Origin: Christensenella sp. | GTDB lineage: Bacteria; Bacillota; Clostridia; Christensenellales; Maliibacteriaceae | Length of the DNA: 5,382 nucleotides | Assembly: GCA_019420085.1 (NCBI GenBank) | Contig: JAHZHV010000019.1 | Location: 1 to 5,382, forward strand | Direction of reading: 5' to 3' | Part shown: one piece after another, positions 1 to 5,234 of the stretch | How positions within the stretch are numbered: the first letter of the stretch is position 1 | Layout of the letters: each line of letters begins with the position of its first letter | The notes under the pieces: model-generated | Told to the model about the DNA's origin: nothing | Databases searched by the model: none | Seen by the model: the letters and a program-made list of their open reading frames with translations, nothing else | Translations under genes and position numbers: made by a program

Positions 1-56
1 GTTGAGCAAAAGTCAGCGTGGGATTGATGTGGTATCTTTATCTAAGTGAACCCCCA
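1..56. mobile_element. Possible end of an insertion sequence (hypothesis)
   Basis: This segment has about 43% GC, while the next 60 bases have about 68%. It interrupts a regulator gene exactly inside its helix-turn-helix domain. Read from the regulator side it begins TGGGGGTTCACTT, a 5'-TG terminus, equivalent to ...CCCCCA-3' at position 56. It contains an imperfect direct repeat, AAGTCAGC (10-17) and AAGTGAAC (44-51), matching at 6 of 8 bases. Degenerate repeats near TG/CA termini are known for IS21-family elements, so that family is a weak guess made from memory. No transposase and no target-site duplication lie inside the window, so the assignment is inference only. The alternative is simple drift of a decayed gene end. 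Confidence 0.3.
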
Positions 57-304
57 GTTTCCCATTTGGAGACCGCCTGGCGGCTGACGCCGAGGGCATC
101 GGCGACAAACGCCTGCGTCATATTGCAGCGCATGCGGTGCGCTTTAATTGACGCGCCGGGCGTCTCAACGGCCGGCTGTACCCGTGCGCGCGCAGCTGAA
201 TCGTTCAGGTATTTGCAAAGCGCGCGTATGCCAAGGATCATCAGCACGACGCATCCGATGCAAAGCGTCAGGCAAAGCAGGATGCCAGCGATCAGGAAAA
301 CCAT
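38..304 (-). pseudogene. Membrane-anchored XRE-family regulator, C-terminally truncated
   Basis: The 88-residue product has one hydrophobic N-terminal segment (about residues 2-30, ending before RALCKYL), a short linker, and then the start of an XRE/Cro-type helix-turn-helix (about 53-84). The stretch MTQAFVADALGVSRQAVSKW covers helices 2 and 3, with the recognition helix at SRQAVSKWE. Family members normally continue after SKWE.G for 20 or more residues (the last two helices, often LxxLAxLFGV). Here the frame stops four residues after WETG at 38-40. The sequence change at about 56/57 suggests that the final residues come from inserted DNA. The ATG at 302-304 has a good ribosome-binding site, AGGGAGG, at 316-322 on this strand, 11 nt away. 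The anchored layout suggests a small sensor or regulator of unknown target. Without helices 4-5 the DNA-binding fold is probably incomplete, so I call it a broken gene; a functional short form cannot be excluded. Confidence 0.65.
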
Positions 305-346
305 GTACTTTTATTCCTCCCTATGCAAGCGTGTCTTTACGCTTCG

Positions 347-375
347 ATGGTACGGTTTTTTCGCATGGCGGTCAA
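347..375 (-). promoter_or_regulatory. Putative sigma-A promoter of the XRE regulator
   Basis: On the minus strand TTGACC (370-375, five of six consensus bases) is separated by 17 bp from TACCAT (347-352, four of six). This places a start point around 340, upstream of the ribosome-binding site at 316-322. Position and spacing fit a housekeeping promoter for the truncated regulator. It is predicted from sequence only. Confidence 0.5.
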
Positions 376-414
376 CCAACGATCGCGCAACGGGCGGCTG
401 CATTCCGGTTGCGT

Positions 415-444
415 GTGACAAAAAGGCGCGTTTTTTGCTATGCA
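415..444 (+). promoter_or_regulatory. Weak candidate promoter of the GntR-family gene
   Basis: GTGACA (415-420) lies 18 bp before TATGCA (439-444). The latter is preceded by TG at 436-437, giving an extended -10 form. Matches to consensus are modest. The location, 58 bases before the chosen start codon and divergent from the XRE promoter, makes it the best candidate in this 198-bp gap. A second possible -10, TACACT (462-467), has no good -35. Confidence 0.3.
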
Positions 445-449
445 TGATG

Positions 450-480
450 TGCCAAACGTGTTACACTGGTTGCAGTGGCA
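450..480. promoter_or_regulatory. Cluster of overlapping palindromes, candidate autoregulatory operator
   Basis: Three inverted repeats are packed into 31 bp just before the GntR-family gene: TGCCA (450-454) with TGGCA (476-480), GTGT-T-ACAC (458-466), and CACTG (464-468) with CAGTG (473-477). They lie downstream of the candidate -10 and upstream of the ribosome-binding site, where a bound repressor would block transcription. FadR-type regulators commonly bind short palindromes near their own promoters. The assignment as operator is inference. Confidence 0.35.
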
Positions 481-483
481 AAT

Positions 484-493
484 GGGAGGGGAG
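484..493 (+). promoter_or_regulatory. Ribosome-binding site that decides the GntR-family start
   Basis: GGGAGGGGAG ends 9 nt before the ATG at 503. The same frame stays open upstream to an ATG at 440, but that start has no Shine-Dalgarno sequence, would run through the palindrome cluster and adds 21 residues not expected in the family. The start at 503 is therefore preferred. Confidence 0.7.
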
Positions 494-502
494 CTGCAGT
501 CG

Positions 503-1252
503 ATGACAAAGCTGGAATGCACGCATAAGATCGGGACGGATTCGGTCGTGGAACAGGTTCTGGAACAGATTACACAGTGGATACTGGACGGCCGTCTGCA
601 CTGCGGGGATAAGATCCCCACCGAGACGGAGCTGTCGCAGCGCCTTGGCGTCAGCCGCAATTCCGTGCGGGAGGCCATCAAGATTCTGGTGTACCTGGGT
701 GTGCTGGAAATTCGCCGCGCACAGGGGACGTTTGTCTGCTGCGGCGCAAGCGTGCGCATGCTCAATCCCATGATCTATCAGATCCTTTTAAGCGGCGCGG
801 CGGATTCCCGGCGCGATGTGATGCAGATCCGGCAGATGATTGAAACCGGCGTTGTGGAACTTGCCCTGCAGCAAAGAACGCAAACGCAGCTTTCGCTTTT
901 GAAGGAGAAACTGTGCGATCTTGGCGCGCGCATTGACGCCTGCGGCGACGTTGGCAGCGTCTTTGAAGCCGATCTGGCATTTCACGATGTGATCATGCAG
1001 ATGACGCACAATCCGCTGGTGTGCAGCGTCGGGGAGACGGTCAATCTCGTCACGCGGGGGATACGCTATCAGACGGTCGCGCATCTTATGACGACGCCGC
1101 AGCTGCGCCGCAAATTCTATCAGGCGCATGCGCGGCTGTATACGCTGATCGATACGCAGAATGCAGCGGGGGAAAGTGTCGGCCAGGTCGTGCGCGGGAC
1201 GTATAACCTGCCCGATATGCAGGCGGTATTTGAAGACGGCGCAGATTTTTGA
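503..1252 (+). CDS. FadR-type GntR transcriptional regulator (FCD domain)
   Basis: This is a cytoplasmic DNA-binding regulator of 249 residues, usual for the FadR subfamily. The N-terminal winged helix (about 14-80) shows the GntR signature: IPTETELSQRLGVSRNSVREAIK (38-60) and the wing RRAQGTFV (71-78). The all-helical FCD effector domain (about 103-235) has MIETGVVELA, then D157 and H161 in DLAFH, and H209 in QAHARLY. These match three of the four metal ligands seen in FCD proteins such as TM0439. The fourth, a His expected 22 residues after H209, appears to be R231. The gene ends 96 nt before the transketolase start codon, has its own ribosome-binding site and is followed by a strong promoter. 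It probably controls the transketolase pair and itself, perhaps in response to a small carboxylate or sugar acid, the usual ligands of this family. The ligand and sign of regulation are unknown. Family assignment is firm; target assignment is inference from context. Confidence 0.9.
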   Translation: MTKLECTHKIGTDSVVEQVLEQITQWILDGRLHCGDKIPTETELSQRLGVSRNSVREAIKILVYLGVLEIRRAQGTFVCCGASVRMLNPMIYQILLSGAADSRRDVMQIRQMIETGVVELALQQRTQTQLSLLKEKLCDLGARIDACGDVGSVFEADLAFHDVIMQMTHNPLVCSVGETVNLVTRGIRYQTVAHLMTTPQLRRKFYQAHARLYTLIDTQNAAGESVGQVVRGTYNLPDMQAVFEDGADF

Positions 1253-1262
1253 CGGCGGGGCA

Positions 1263-1290
1263 TTGACAATCCGTCCGGAAGCAGTATAAT
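1263..1290 (+). promoter_or_regulatory. Near-consensus sigma-A promoter of the transketolase operon
   Basis: A perfect -35 box TTGACA (1263-1268) and a perfect -10 box TATAAT (1285-1290) are separated by 16 bp, one short of the optimum. Transcription should begin near 1297, leaving a leader of about 50 nt. It is the strongest promoter visible in the window and gives the transketolase pair expression independent of the upstream regulator gene. Confidence 0.85.
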
Positions 1291-1296
1291 ACCATT

Positions 1297-1318
1297 TGTA
1301 AACATCCTACGTTCTACA
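1297..1318. promoter_or_regulatory. Possible operator in the transketolase leader
   Basis: TGTA (1297-1300) and TACA (1315-1318) form an inverted repeat across the predicted start point; the first arm overlaps a smaller TGT-AA-ACA element (1297-1304 region). The TGT...ACA half-sites resemble the GTGTTACAC element before the GntR-family gene, which would fit one regulator acting on both. The arms are short and could be chance. Confidence 0.2.
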
Positions 1319-1334
1319 TTTCAAACAATCTGAC

Positions 1335-1341
1335 AGGAGGG
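1335..1341 (+). promoter_or_regulatory. Ribosome-binding site for a GTG start
   Basis: AGGAGGG lies 7 nt before the GTG at 1349. No in-frame ATG is available near this site, and the protein begins at the point where transketolase N-terminal subunits usually begin, so the GTG start is well supported. Confidence 0.8.
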
Positions 1342-1348
1342 ACGCATC

Positions 1349-2176
1349 GTGGTTTCCAAACAGAGAGTGGAACAGGTAAAGGCGCATGCGCGCCAGCTGC
1401 GCAAAAGCGCGGTGACGATGATCTATGAGGCGCAGTCGGGGCATCCGGGCGGGTCGCTTTCGTGTGCGGATCTGGTGGCGGCGCTGTACTTTGACGTCAT
1501 GCACGTCAATGCACAGGACCCCAAATGGGAGGATCGGGACCGGTTTATCCTTTCCAAGGGGCATGTATGCCCGATTCAATATGCGGCGCTTGCCGAACTT
1601 GGCTATTTTCCAAAGGAGCATCTGCATACCCTCCGGCGGGAAGGCTCCATTTTGCAGGGGCATCCGGACATGAAAAAATGCCCGGGGATCGAAATTTCGA
1701 CCGGTTCGCTGGGGCAGGGGCTTTCCGTCGGCGTCGGCATGGCGCTGGCGCTGAAGCATGACGGGCGCGACGCGCGCGTGTATGTCATCGTCGGTGACGG
1801 CGAGATGGACGAGGGGCAGATTTGGGAAGCGCTGATGTGCGCCAACAAATATCATCTGGACAATCTGTTTGTGATTTTGGACAACAACGGACTTCAGGTT
1901 GACGGGTCTGCCGAGCAGATCATGCCGCATCTTGACCTGACGCGCAAGCTGGACGCATTTGGCTTTGAGACGGCGGATATCGACGGGCATGACGCGGCGC
2001 AGATTCTGGAGACGTTCGATGCGATGCGCGCCAACCGGGACGGCAGGCCGAAGTTCATCAATGCGCACACGGTCAAGGGCAAGGGCGTTTCGTATATGGA
2101 AAACGCCGTCATCTGGCACGGCATGGCGCCTGATGCGCAGCAGTACGCGCAGGCAATGGCGGAATTGGAGGGGTAA
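1349..2176 (+). CDS. tkt: Transketolase, N-terminal (TPP-binding) subunit
   Basis: This is one half of a split transketolase (EC 2.2.1.1), which moves two-carbon ketol units between sugar phosphates in the non-oxidative pentose phosphate pathway of the cytoplasm. The 275 residues match the usual length of the stand-alone N-terminal subunit. Visible hallmarks are SGHPGGSLSCADLVAALYF (30-48, active-site H32), RFILSKGH (65-72, H72), QGHPD (103-107, H105), GIEISTGSLGQGLSVGVGMA (113-132) and the thiamine diphosphate motif that starts GDGEMDEGQIWEAL (149-162) and ends LDNNGLQVDG (177-186). TVKGKGVSYMEN and WHG (257-259) close the domain. It lacks the pyrimidine-binding half, which the next gene supplies after 5 nt, so the two form one enzyme. 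The start is GTG. A related split enzyme acting on other ketol donors is possible, but the motifs are those of transketolase. Confidence 0.95.
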   Translation: MVSKQRVEQVKAHARQLRKSAVTMIYEAQSGHPGGSLSCADLVAALYFDVMHVNAQDPKWEDRDRFILSKGHVCPIQYAALAELGYFPKEHLHTLRREGSILQGHPDMKKCPGIEISTGSLGQGLSVGVGMALALKHDGRDARVYVIVGDGEMDEGQIWEALMCANKYHLDNLFVILDNNGLQVDGSAEQIMPHLDLTRKLDAFGFETADIDGHDAAQILETFDAMRANRDGRPKFINAHTVKGKGVSYMENAVIWHGMAPDAQQYAQAMAELEG

Positions 2177-2181
2177 GGACA

Positions 2182-3126
2182 ATGCAGATGCGTTCCACAA
2201 GAGACGGTTTCGGGGAACAGATTGAATTGCTCGGCAAGCGCGACGCGCGCATTTTCGTCGTGGACGCCGATATCGGAAAGTCCTGCAAGACGACGGCGTT
2301 TCAGCATTCGTGCCCGGCGCAGCATATCAACGTCGGCATTGCGGAGCAAAACGCGGCGGGCGTTGCGGCGGGGCTTGCCACCTGCGGGAAGATTCCCTTT
2401 GTCGTAACTTACGCGGCGTTTGGGTCCATGCGCATGTGCGAGCAGGTGCGTCAGATGATCTGCTATCCCAATTTGAACGTCAAACTGGCCTGTTCCCACG
2501 GCGGCGTGACGCCGGCCAACGACGGGGCGACGCACCAGTGCATTGAGGACTACGGCATTATGTGCACAATTCCCAATATGCGCGTGGTCATGCCGGCCGA
2601 TTACGTGGCGGCCAAAAAGCTGGTGGAGGCGGCGGCGCAAATCTATGGGCCGGTGTATCTGCGCTTTACGCGCGACGAGGTGCCGGTCATCTACGACGAG
2701 TCGCAGGAATTTACAATCGGCAAGGCGGTCTATCTTCGCCGCGGCGACGATGTGGCGCTGATTGCAAACGGCGACACGGTATGCCTGGCGCTGGAGGCGG
2801 CGGACGCGCTGCGTGCGCAGGGGGTCGAGGCCACGGTGCTTGACATGCACACGGTAAAGCCGCTGGACGACGAAGCAGTCAAAGACTGCATTCGCCGCTG
2901 CGGCGCGATCGTAACGGTGGAGGATCACAACGTCATCAACGGCATGGGCAGCGCGGTTGCGAGCGTCGTGGCGCAGGAAGGCGGTGCAAAGATGCGCATT
3001 CTGGGCGTGCAGGATCGCTTCGGCATGTCGGCGCCGTATGCGCGGCTTCTGGAAATGAACGGCATTACGGCAGCGCAGATCACGCAAAGCGCGATGCAGC
3101 TGTATCGGGAAAAGAACGAGGGATGA
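2182..3126 (+). CDS. tkt: Transketolase, C-terminal (pyrimidine-binding) subunit
   Basis: This is the partner half of the split transketolase. The 314 residues are normal for the stand-alone subunit. The pyrimidine-binding domain (about 5-165) has HINVGIAEQNAAGVAAGLA (48-66), in which E55 is the glutamate that activates thiamine diphosphate. It is followed by SHGGVTPANDGATHQCIEDY (105-124) with H118, and YLRFTRDEVP (159-168). The transketolase C-terminal domain (about 185-308) includes VLDMHTVKPLD (219-229), IVTVEDHNVINGMGSAVA (243-260) and DRFGMSAPY (278-286). The related DXP synthase and pyruvate dehydrogenase E1-beta share this fold, but the separate N-terminal gene and GATHQ region favour transketolase. 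The ATG at 2182 has GGAGGGG at 2167-2173, overlapping the end of the first subunit gene, so the two are likely translated together. A second ATG two codons later is possible but less well spaced. Confidence 0.95.
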   Translation: MQMRSTRDGFGEQIELLGKRDARIFVVDADIGKSCKTTAFQHSCPAQHINVGIAEQNAAGVAAGLATCGKIPFVVTYAAFGSMRMCEQVRQMICYPNLNVKLACSHGGVTPANDGATHQCIEDYGIMCTIPNMRVVMPADYVAAKKLVEAAAQIYGPVYLRFTRDEVPVIYDESQEFTIGKAVYLRRGDDVALIANGDTVCLALEAADALRAQGVEATVLDMHTVKPLDDEAVKDCIRRCGAIVTVEDHNVINGMGSAVASVVAQEGGAKMRILGVQDRFGMSAPYARLLEMNGITAAQITQSAMQLYREKNEG

Positions 3127-3143
3127 ACGTCTGTTTTTATCAT

Positions 3144-3188
3144 GGCGCGGCGCCGCATTACCTGATGCGGCGCCGCGCCTGTATTTTT
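3144..3188 (+). terminator. Strong intrinsic terminator after the transketolase operon
   Basis: GGCGCGGCGCCGCAT (3144-3158) pairs perfectly with ATGCGGCGCCGCGCC (3165-3179): a 15-bp stem with a 6-nt loop. It is followed by TGTATTTTT (3180-3188). It begins 17 nt after the stop codon. The upstream side has no A-tract, so it should act on the plus strand only. It separates the transketolase unit from mrnC. Confidence 0.92.
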
Positions 3189-3246
3189 CCGGCGGGATAA
3201 AATGAAAAAAGCGGACGGCCTTTTTGCCGGATTGCGTCCTGCGCAA

Positions 3247-3275
3247 TTGCATGCGCCGTGATTGCATGGTAGAAT
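3247..3275 (+). promoter_or_regulatory. Putative extended -10 promoter of the mrnC-thyX-rlmB-rae1 unit
   Basis: TAGAAT (3270-3275, five of six consensus bases) is preceded by TG at 3267-3268, making an extended -10. It lies 17 bp after TTGCAT (3247-3252), a weak -35 box. The start point would be near 3282, about 40 nt before the mrnC start. It lies after the terminator, which explains how the downstream genes are transcribed. An alternative pairs TTGCAT (3262-3267) with TGAAAT (3285-3290). Confidence 0.55.
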
Positions 3276-3305
3276 TGATATATTTGAAATGTACTCAAAA
3301 AAAAC

Positions 3306-3312
3306 AGGGAGG
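3306..3312 (+). promoter_or_regulatory. Ribosome-binding site that decides the TTG start of mrnC
   Basis: AGGGAGG lies 10 nt before the TTG at 3323. The in-frame ATGs upstream (3224, 3251 and 3266) lie before or inside the predicted promoter. The next ATG downstream (3350) is 37 nt away and would remove the residues before the conserved NPLVLAFVGD segment. TTG at 3323 is the best fit. Confidence 0.6.
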
Positions 3313-3322
3313 CCGGATTGCT

Positions 3323-3727
3323 TTGGATACGTATCGCCGCGTGATACAGATGAATCCCCTGGTGCTTGCCTTTGTCGGAGACGCCGTGCAGCAGGCGCGC
3401 ATCAAGACGGCGCTTGCGCGCGAACTGGATGCGTCCAGCCATGTGCTGCAGCGTCACTGCATCGCCTATCTTTGCTGTGAGGCGCAGGCCTGCGCCGCGC
3501 GGGCGCTGTTTACCCAGTTAAGCGAGCAGGAACAGGCGGTGTACACCCGCGCCAGAAACGCCAGGGTCAACACCGTGCCGCACCATGCCACGCCGGCGGA
3601 TTATCATGCCGCCACGGGGATTGAGGCGGTCATCGGCTTTTGCCACCTGTGCGGGGATACGGACAGGGCGAACTGGATTATCGATCAGATGCGCGCATAC
3701 TGCGACCGCGCAAAAAAGGGGGAGTGA
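3323..3727 (+). CDS. mrnC: Mini-ribonuclease III
   Basis: This is a cytoplasmic double-strand-specific RNase made of an RNase III catalytic domain without a dsRNA-binding domain. In B. subtilis it matures the ends of 23S rRNA. The 134 residues match the family (about 130-145). The family pattern is clear: NPLVLAFVGDAV (11-22) with catalytic D20, RARNARVNTVP (76-86), corresponding to RGRNAKSGTTP in B. subtilis, and ATGIEAVIGF (97-106) with catalytic E101. The core is shifted from the usual FEALLGYL to IEAVIGFC, with both acids kept. The start codon is TTG. It is the first gene of a unit with thyX (6 nt gap), rlmB and rae1. In B. subtilis mrnC lies between cysS and rlmB; here cysS is not adjacent. 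The rare start codon may keep expression low. Identification rests on motifs and gene order, and I regard it as secure. Confidence 0.9.
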   Translation: MDTYRRVIQMNPLVLAFVGDAVQQARIKTALARELDASSHVLQRHCIAYLCCEAQACAARALFTQLSEQEQAVYTRARNARVNTVPHHATPADYHAATGIEAVIGFCHLCGDTDRANWIIDQMRAYCDRAKKGE

Positions 3728-3733
3728 TAAAAC

Positions 3734-4489
3734 ATGCCGAAAGTAGAACCCCGGGTGATTCTCATCCGCCACAGCTGCAATCCGGATGAACTGATTGCCA
3801 TGGCGGCGAAGCTGTGTTATTCCAACGCCGACGTCGAGGATCTGCGCGCGGGTGTGGAACAAAAGGATCAGACCGCGTTTTTGCGGCGTCTGATGGACAT
3901 GGGGCATGAATCGCCCCTGGAGCACGCCACGTTTACCTTTGCCATTTCCGGTGTGTCGCGCAGCTTTCTTGCGCAGATTACGCGGCATCGCATCGCCAGC
4001 TTTTCCGTGCAGTCGCAACGCTACGTCGGGCAAAAGCGCGAGCAGGGCGAGTTTTGCTATGTGCTGCCGCCCGCGATCGAAGCGCTCGGTCAGGCGGCGG
4101 TGGATCGGTATCATCTGCAGATGCAGACGATGCAGCGCTGGTATAACGAATGGGTCGACGCGCTGGGCGACGCCGGGGAGTCCAGCAATGAGGACGCGCG
4201 CTTTGTGCTGCCCAACGCGGCGGAGACGCGCATGCTCGTGACGATGAACGTGCGCGAACTCGGGCATTTTTTCCGCCTGCGCTGCTGCAACCGCGCGCAG
4301 TGGGAGATTCGCGCCGTCGCCTGGCAGATGCTGCAACTGTGCCGGGGCGTTTCGCCCGTGCTGTTTGCGGATTTCGGTCCCGGATGCCTGCGCGGGGCAT
4401 GCACGGAAGGGACGAAGTCCTGCGGGAAGATGGCGCAGGTGCGGCGGCATTCGCAGCAGATCGACGCGGCGCTTAAGGAGCAGAAGTGA
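3734..4489 (+). CDS. thyX: FAD-dependent thymidylate synthase ThyX
   Basis: ThyX (EC 2.1.1.148) makes dTMP from dUMP using methylenetetrahydrofolate, with FAD and NAD(P)H as reductant, in the cytoplasm; it replaces ThyA. The signature RHRxxSxxxxSQRY is present as RHRIASFSVQSQRY (84-97). HESPLEH (58-64) and the dUMP/FAD-binding stretch MNVRELGHFFRLRCCNRAQW (171-190) follow the family pattern. The 251 residues are within the normal range. The tail CLRGACTEGTKSCG (218-231) has three regularly placed cysteines; such cysteine-bearing tails occur, as far as I recall, in clostridial ThyX, but their role is not established. The ATG at 3734 has GGGGGAG (3718-3724) 9 nt upstream, inside the end of mrnC. 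The stop overlaps the rlmB start by one base, so translation of the two is probably coupled. The mrnC stop is followed at once by an in-frame TAA, giving a double stop. Confidence 0.96.
   Translation: MPKVEPRVILIRHSCNPDELIAMAAKLCYSNADVEDLRAGVEQKDQTAFLRRLMDMGHESPLEHATFTFAISGVSRSFLAQITRHRIASFSVQSQRYVGQKREQGEFCYVLPPAIEALGQAAVDRYHLQMQTMQRWYNEWVDALGDAGESSNEDARFVLPNAAETRMLVTMNVRELGHFFRLRCCNRAQWEIRAVAWQMLQLCRGVSPVLFADFGPGCLRGACTEGTKSCGKMAQVRRHSQQIDAALKEQK
4475..4480 (+). promoter_or_regulatory. Ribosome-binding site that decides the rlmB start
   Basis: AAGGAG within the last codons of thyX lies 8 nt before the ATG at 4489, ideal spacing. A GTG one codon earlier (4486) is in the same frame and 5 nt from the site. 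The ATG, overlapping the thyX stop as TGATG, is preferred. Confidence 0.65.
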
Positions 4490-5229
4490 TGAACGACAAC
4501 ATTGTCTTTGGCAGAAACCCGGTGCGCGAGGCGCTTCGCAGCGAAAACAAGCCGGACAAGGTACTGTTTTGCGACGCAGAGCGCACGCCGGCGCTTGCGC
4601 AGCTTTTTACCATGGCCAAGAAAAGCGGCGCGGTGGTGCAGACGGTGGAGAAAAGGCGGCTGGATCAGCTGTGCGAGGGCGGCAACCATCAGGGTGTAGC
4701 CGCGATTGTGCCGGCGACGCAGTATGCGACGGTGGCGTCCATGCTGGAAGCGGCGCGGCAGCGGGACGAGGATCCGTTTTTGATCCTGCTGGACGGGATC
4801 GAGGACCCGCATAACCTGGGCAGCATCATCCGCAGCGCCGAATGCGCGGGCGCGCACGGCGTGGTTATTCCCAAAAACCGGGCGGTCGGCGTCACGCCGA
4901 CGGTTGTAAAGGTTTCAAGCGGCGCGGCCTCGTATATGCCCGTGGCGCGCGTGACGAACTTAAACCGGACGATTGACGCATTAAAAAAGGAAGGCGTGTG
5001 GGTTGCCGGCGCATCGATGGAAGGCGAAGATTACACGCGCGCGCCGCTGACGGGCGCGGTGGCGCTGGTCATCGGCGCCGAAGGCGCGGGCTTGAGCCGC
5101 ATGACGCGCGAAAAGTGCGACTTTCTGGTGTCGCTTCCGGTGCTTGGGCATATCGACTCGCTGAATGCGTCCGTTGCGGCGGGAATTTTGATGTATGAAG
5201 TACGCCGCCGCCGCAGCGGCGCCGATTGA
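4489..5229 (+). CDS. rlmB: 23S rRNA (guanosine-2'-O)-methyltransferase, SpoU/TrmH family
   Basis: This cytoplasmic SAM-dependent methyltransferase should 2'-O-methylate a guanosine of 23S rRNA (G2251 in E. coli). The 246 residues match the family. An N-terminal SpoU substrate-binding domain (about 3-78, starting NIVFGRNPVREAL) precedes the trefoil-knot SPOUT domain (about 97-240). The three motifs are present: DPHNLGSIIRSA (106-117) with N109 and R115, VIGAEGAGLS (194-203), and LPVLGHIDSLNASVAAGI (216-233) with S224 and N226. The usual IPM at the last motif is LPV here and NVS is NAS, both mild changes. The C-terminus is a short basic tail, RRRRSGAD. The neighbours mrnC and rae1 match the B. 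subtilis yacO (rlmB) context. Related TrmH-family enzymes modify other rRNA or tRNA sites, so the exact target is inferred from the family and gene order. Confidence 0.9.
   Translation: MNDNIVFGRNPVREALRSENKPDKVLFCDAERTPALAQLFTMAKKSGAVVQTVEKRRLDQLCEGGNHQGVAAIVPATQYATVASMLEAARQRDEDPFLILLDGIEDPHNLGSIIRSAECAGAHGVVIPKNRAVGVTPTVVKVSSGAASYMPVARVTNLNRTIDALKKEGVWVAGASMEGEDYTRAPLTGAVALVIGAEGAGLSRMTREKCDFLVSLPVLGHIDSLNASVAAGILMYEVRRRRSGAD
5206..5221 (+). repeat. Short hairpin at the rlmB-rae1 junction
   Basis: CGCCGC (5206-5211) pairs with GCGGCG (5216-5221) across a 4-nt loop, at the end of rlmB and 13 nt before the rae1 ATG. There is no T-tract, so it is not a terminator. It occupies the place where a ribosome-binding site for rae1 would be expected, and could simply be the GC-rich arginine codons of the rlmB tail. 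Confidence 0.35.
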
Positions 5230-5234
5230 CCGTG

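Noticed and set aside
440..502. Upstream extension of the GntR-family gene to an ATG at 440
   Set aside because: No Shine-Dalgarno sequence there, it runs through the palindromes, and the added residues are not part of the family; the ATG at 503 has a strong site.
18..506. Plus-strand open frame of 162 codons opposite the XRE gene
   Set aside because: No ribosome-binding site or recognisable domain; it overlaps the recognisable XRE gene on the other strand and crosses the promoter region.
1251..1275. GACGG...CCGTC inverted repeat as a terminator of the GntR-family gene
   Set aside because: Five-bp stem with a 15-nt loop that contains the -35 box and no T-tract after it.
1307..2200. Long minus-strand open frame opposite the first transketolase gene
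   Set aside because: Arg/His-rich product typical of antisense frames in GC-rich coding DNA; the plus strand has clear transketolase motifs.
3212..3240. GGACG...CGTCC with inner GGC/GCC as a second terminator or attenuator
   Set aside because: Short, interrupted stem with no T-tract after it; not convincing beside the perfect terminator just upstream.
3202..3261. 19-codon open frame starting MKKADGLFAGL, possible leader peptide
   Set aside because: It only has a weak GGCGGG upstream, lies before the predicted transcription start of mrnC and after a strong terminator, so it is probably not transcribed.
1894..3267. 457-codon minus-strand open frame opposite both transketolase genes
   Set aside because: Biased Arg/His/Ala composition, no domain, crosses the terminator hairpin; a shadow of real genes.
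3518..4450. 310-codon minus-strand open frame opposite mrnC and thyX
   Set aside because: Same antisense pattern in GC-rich DNA; plus-strand ThyX and MrnC motifs are unambiguous.
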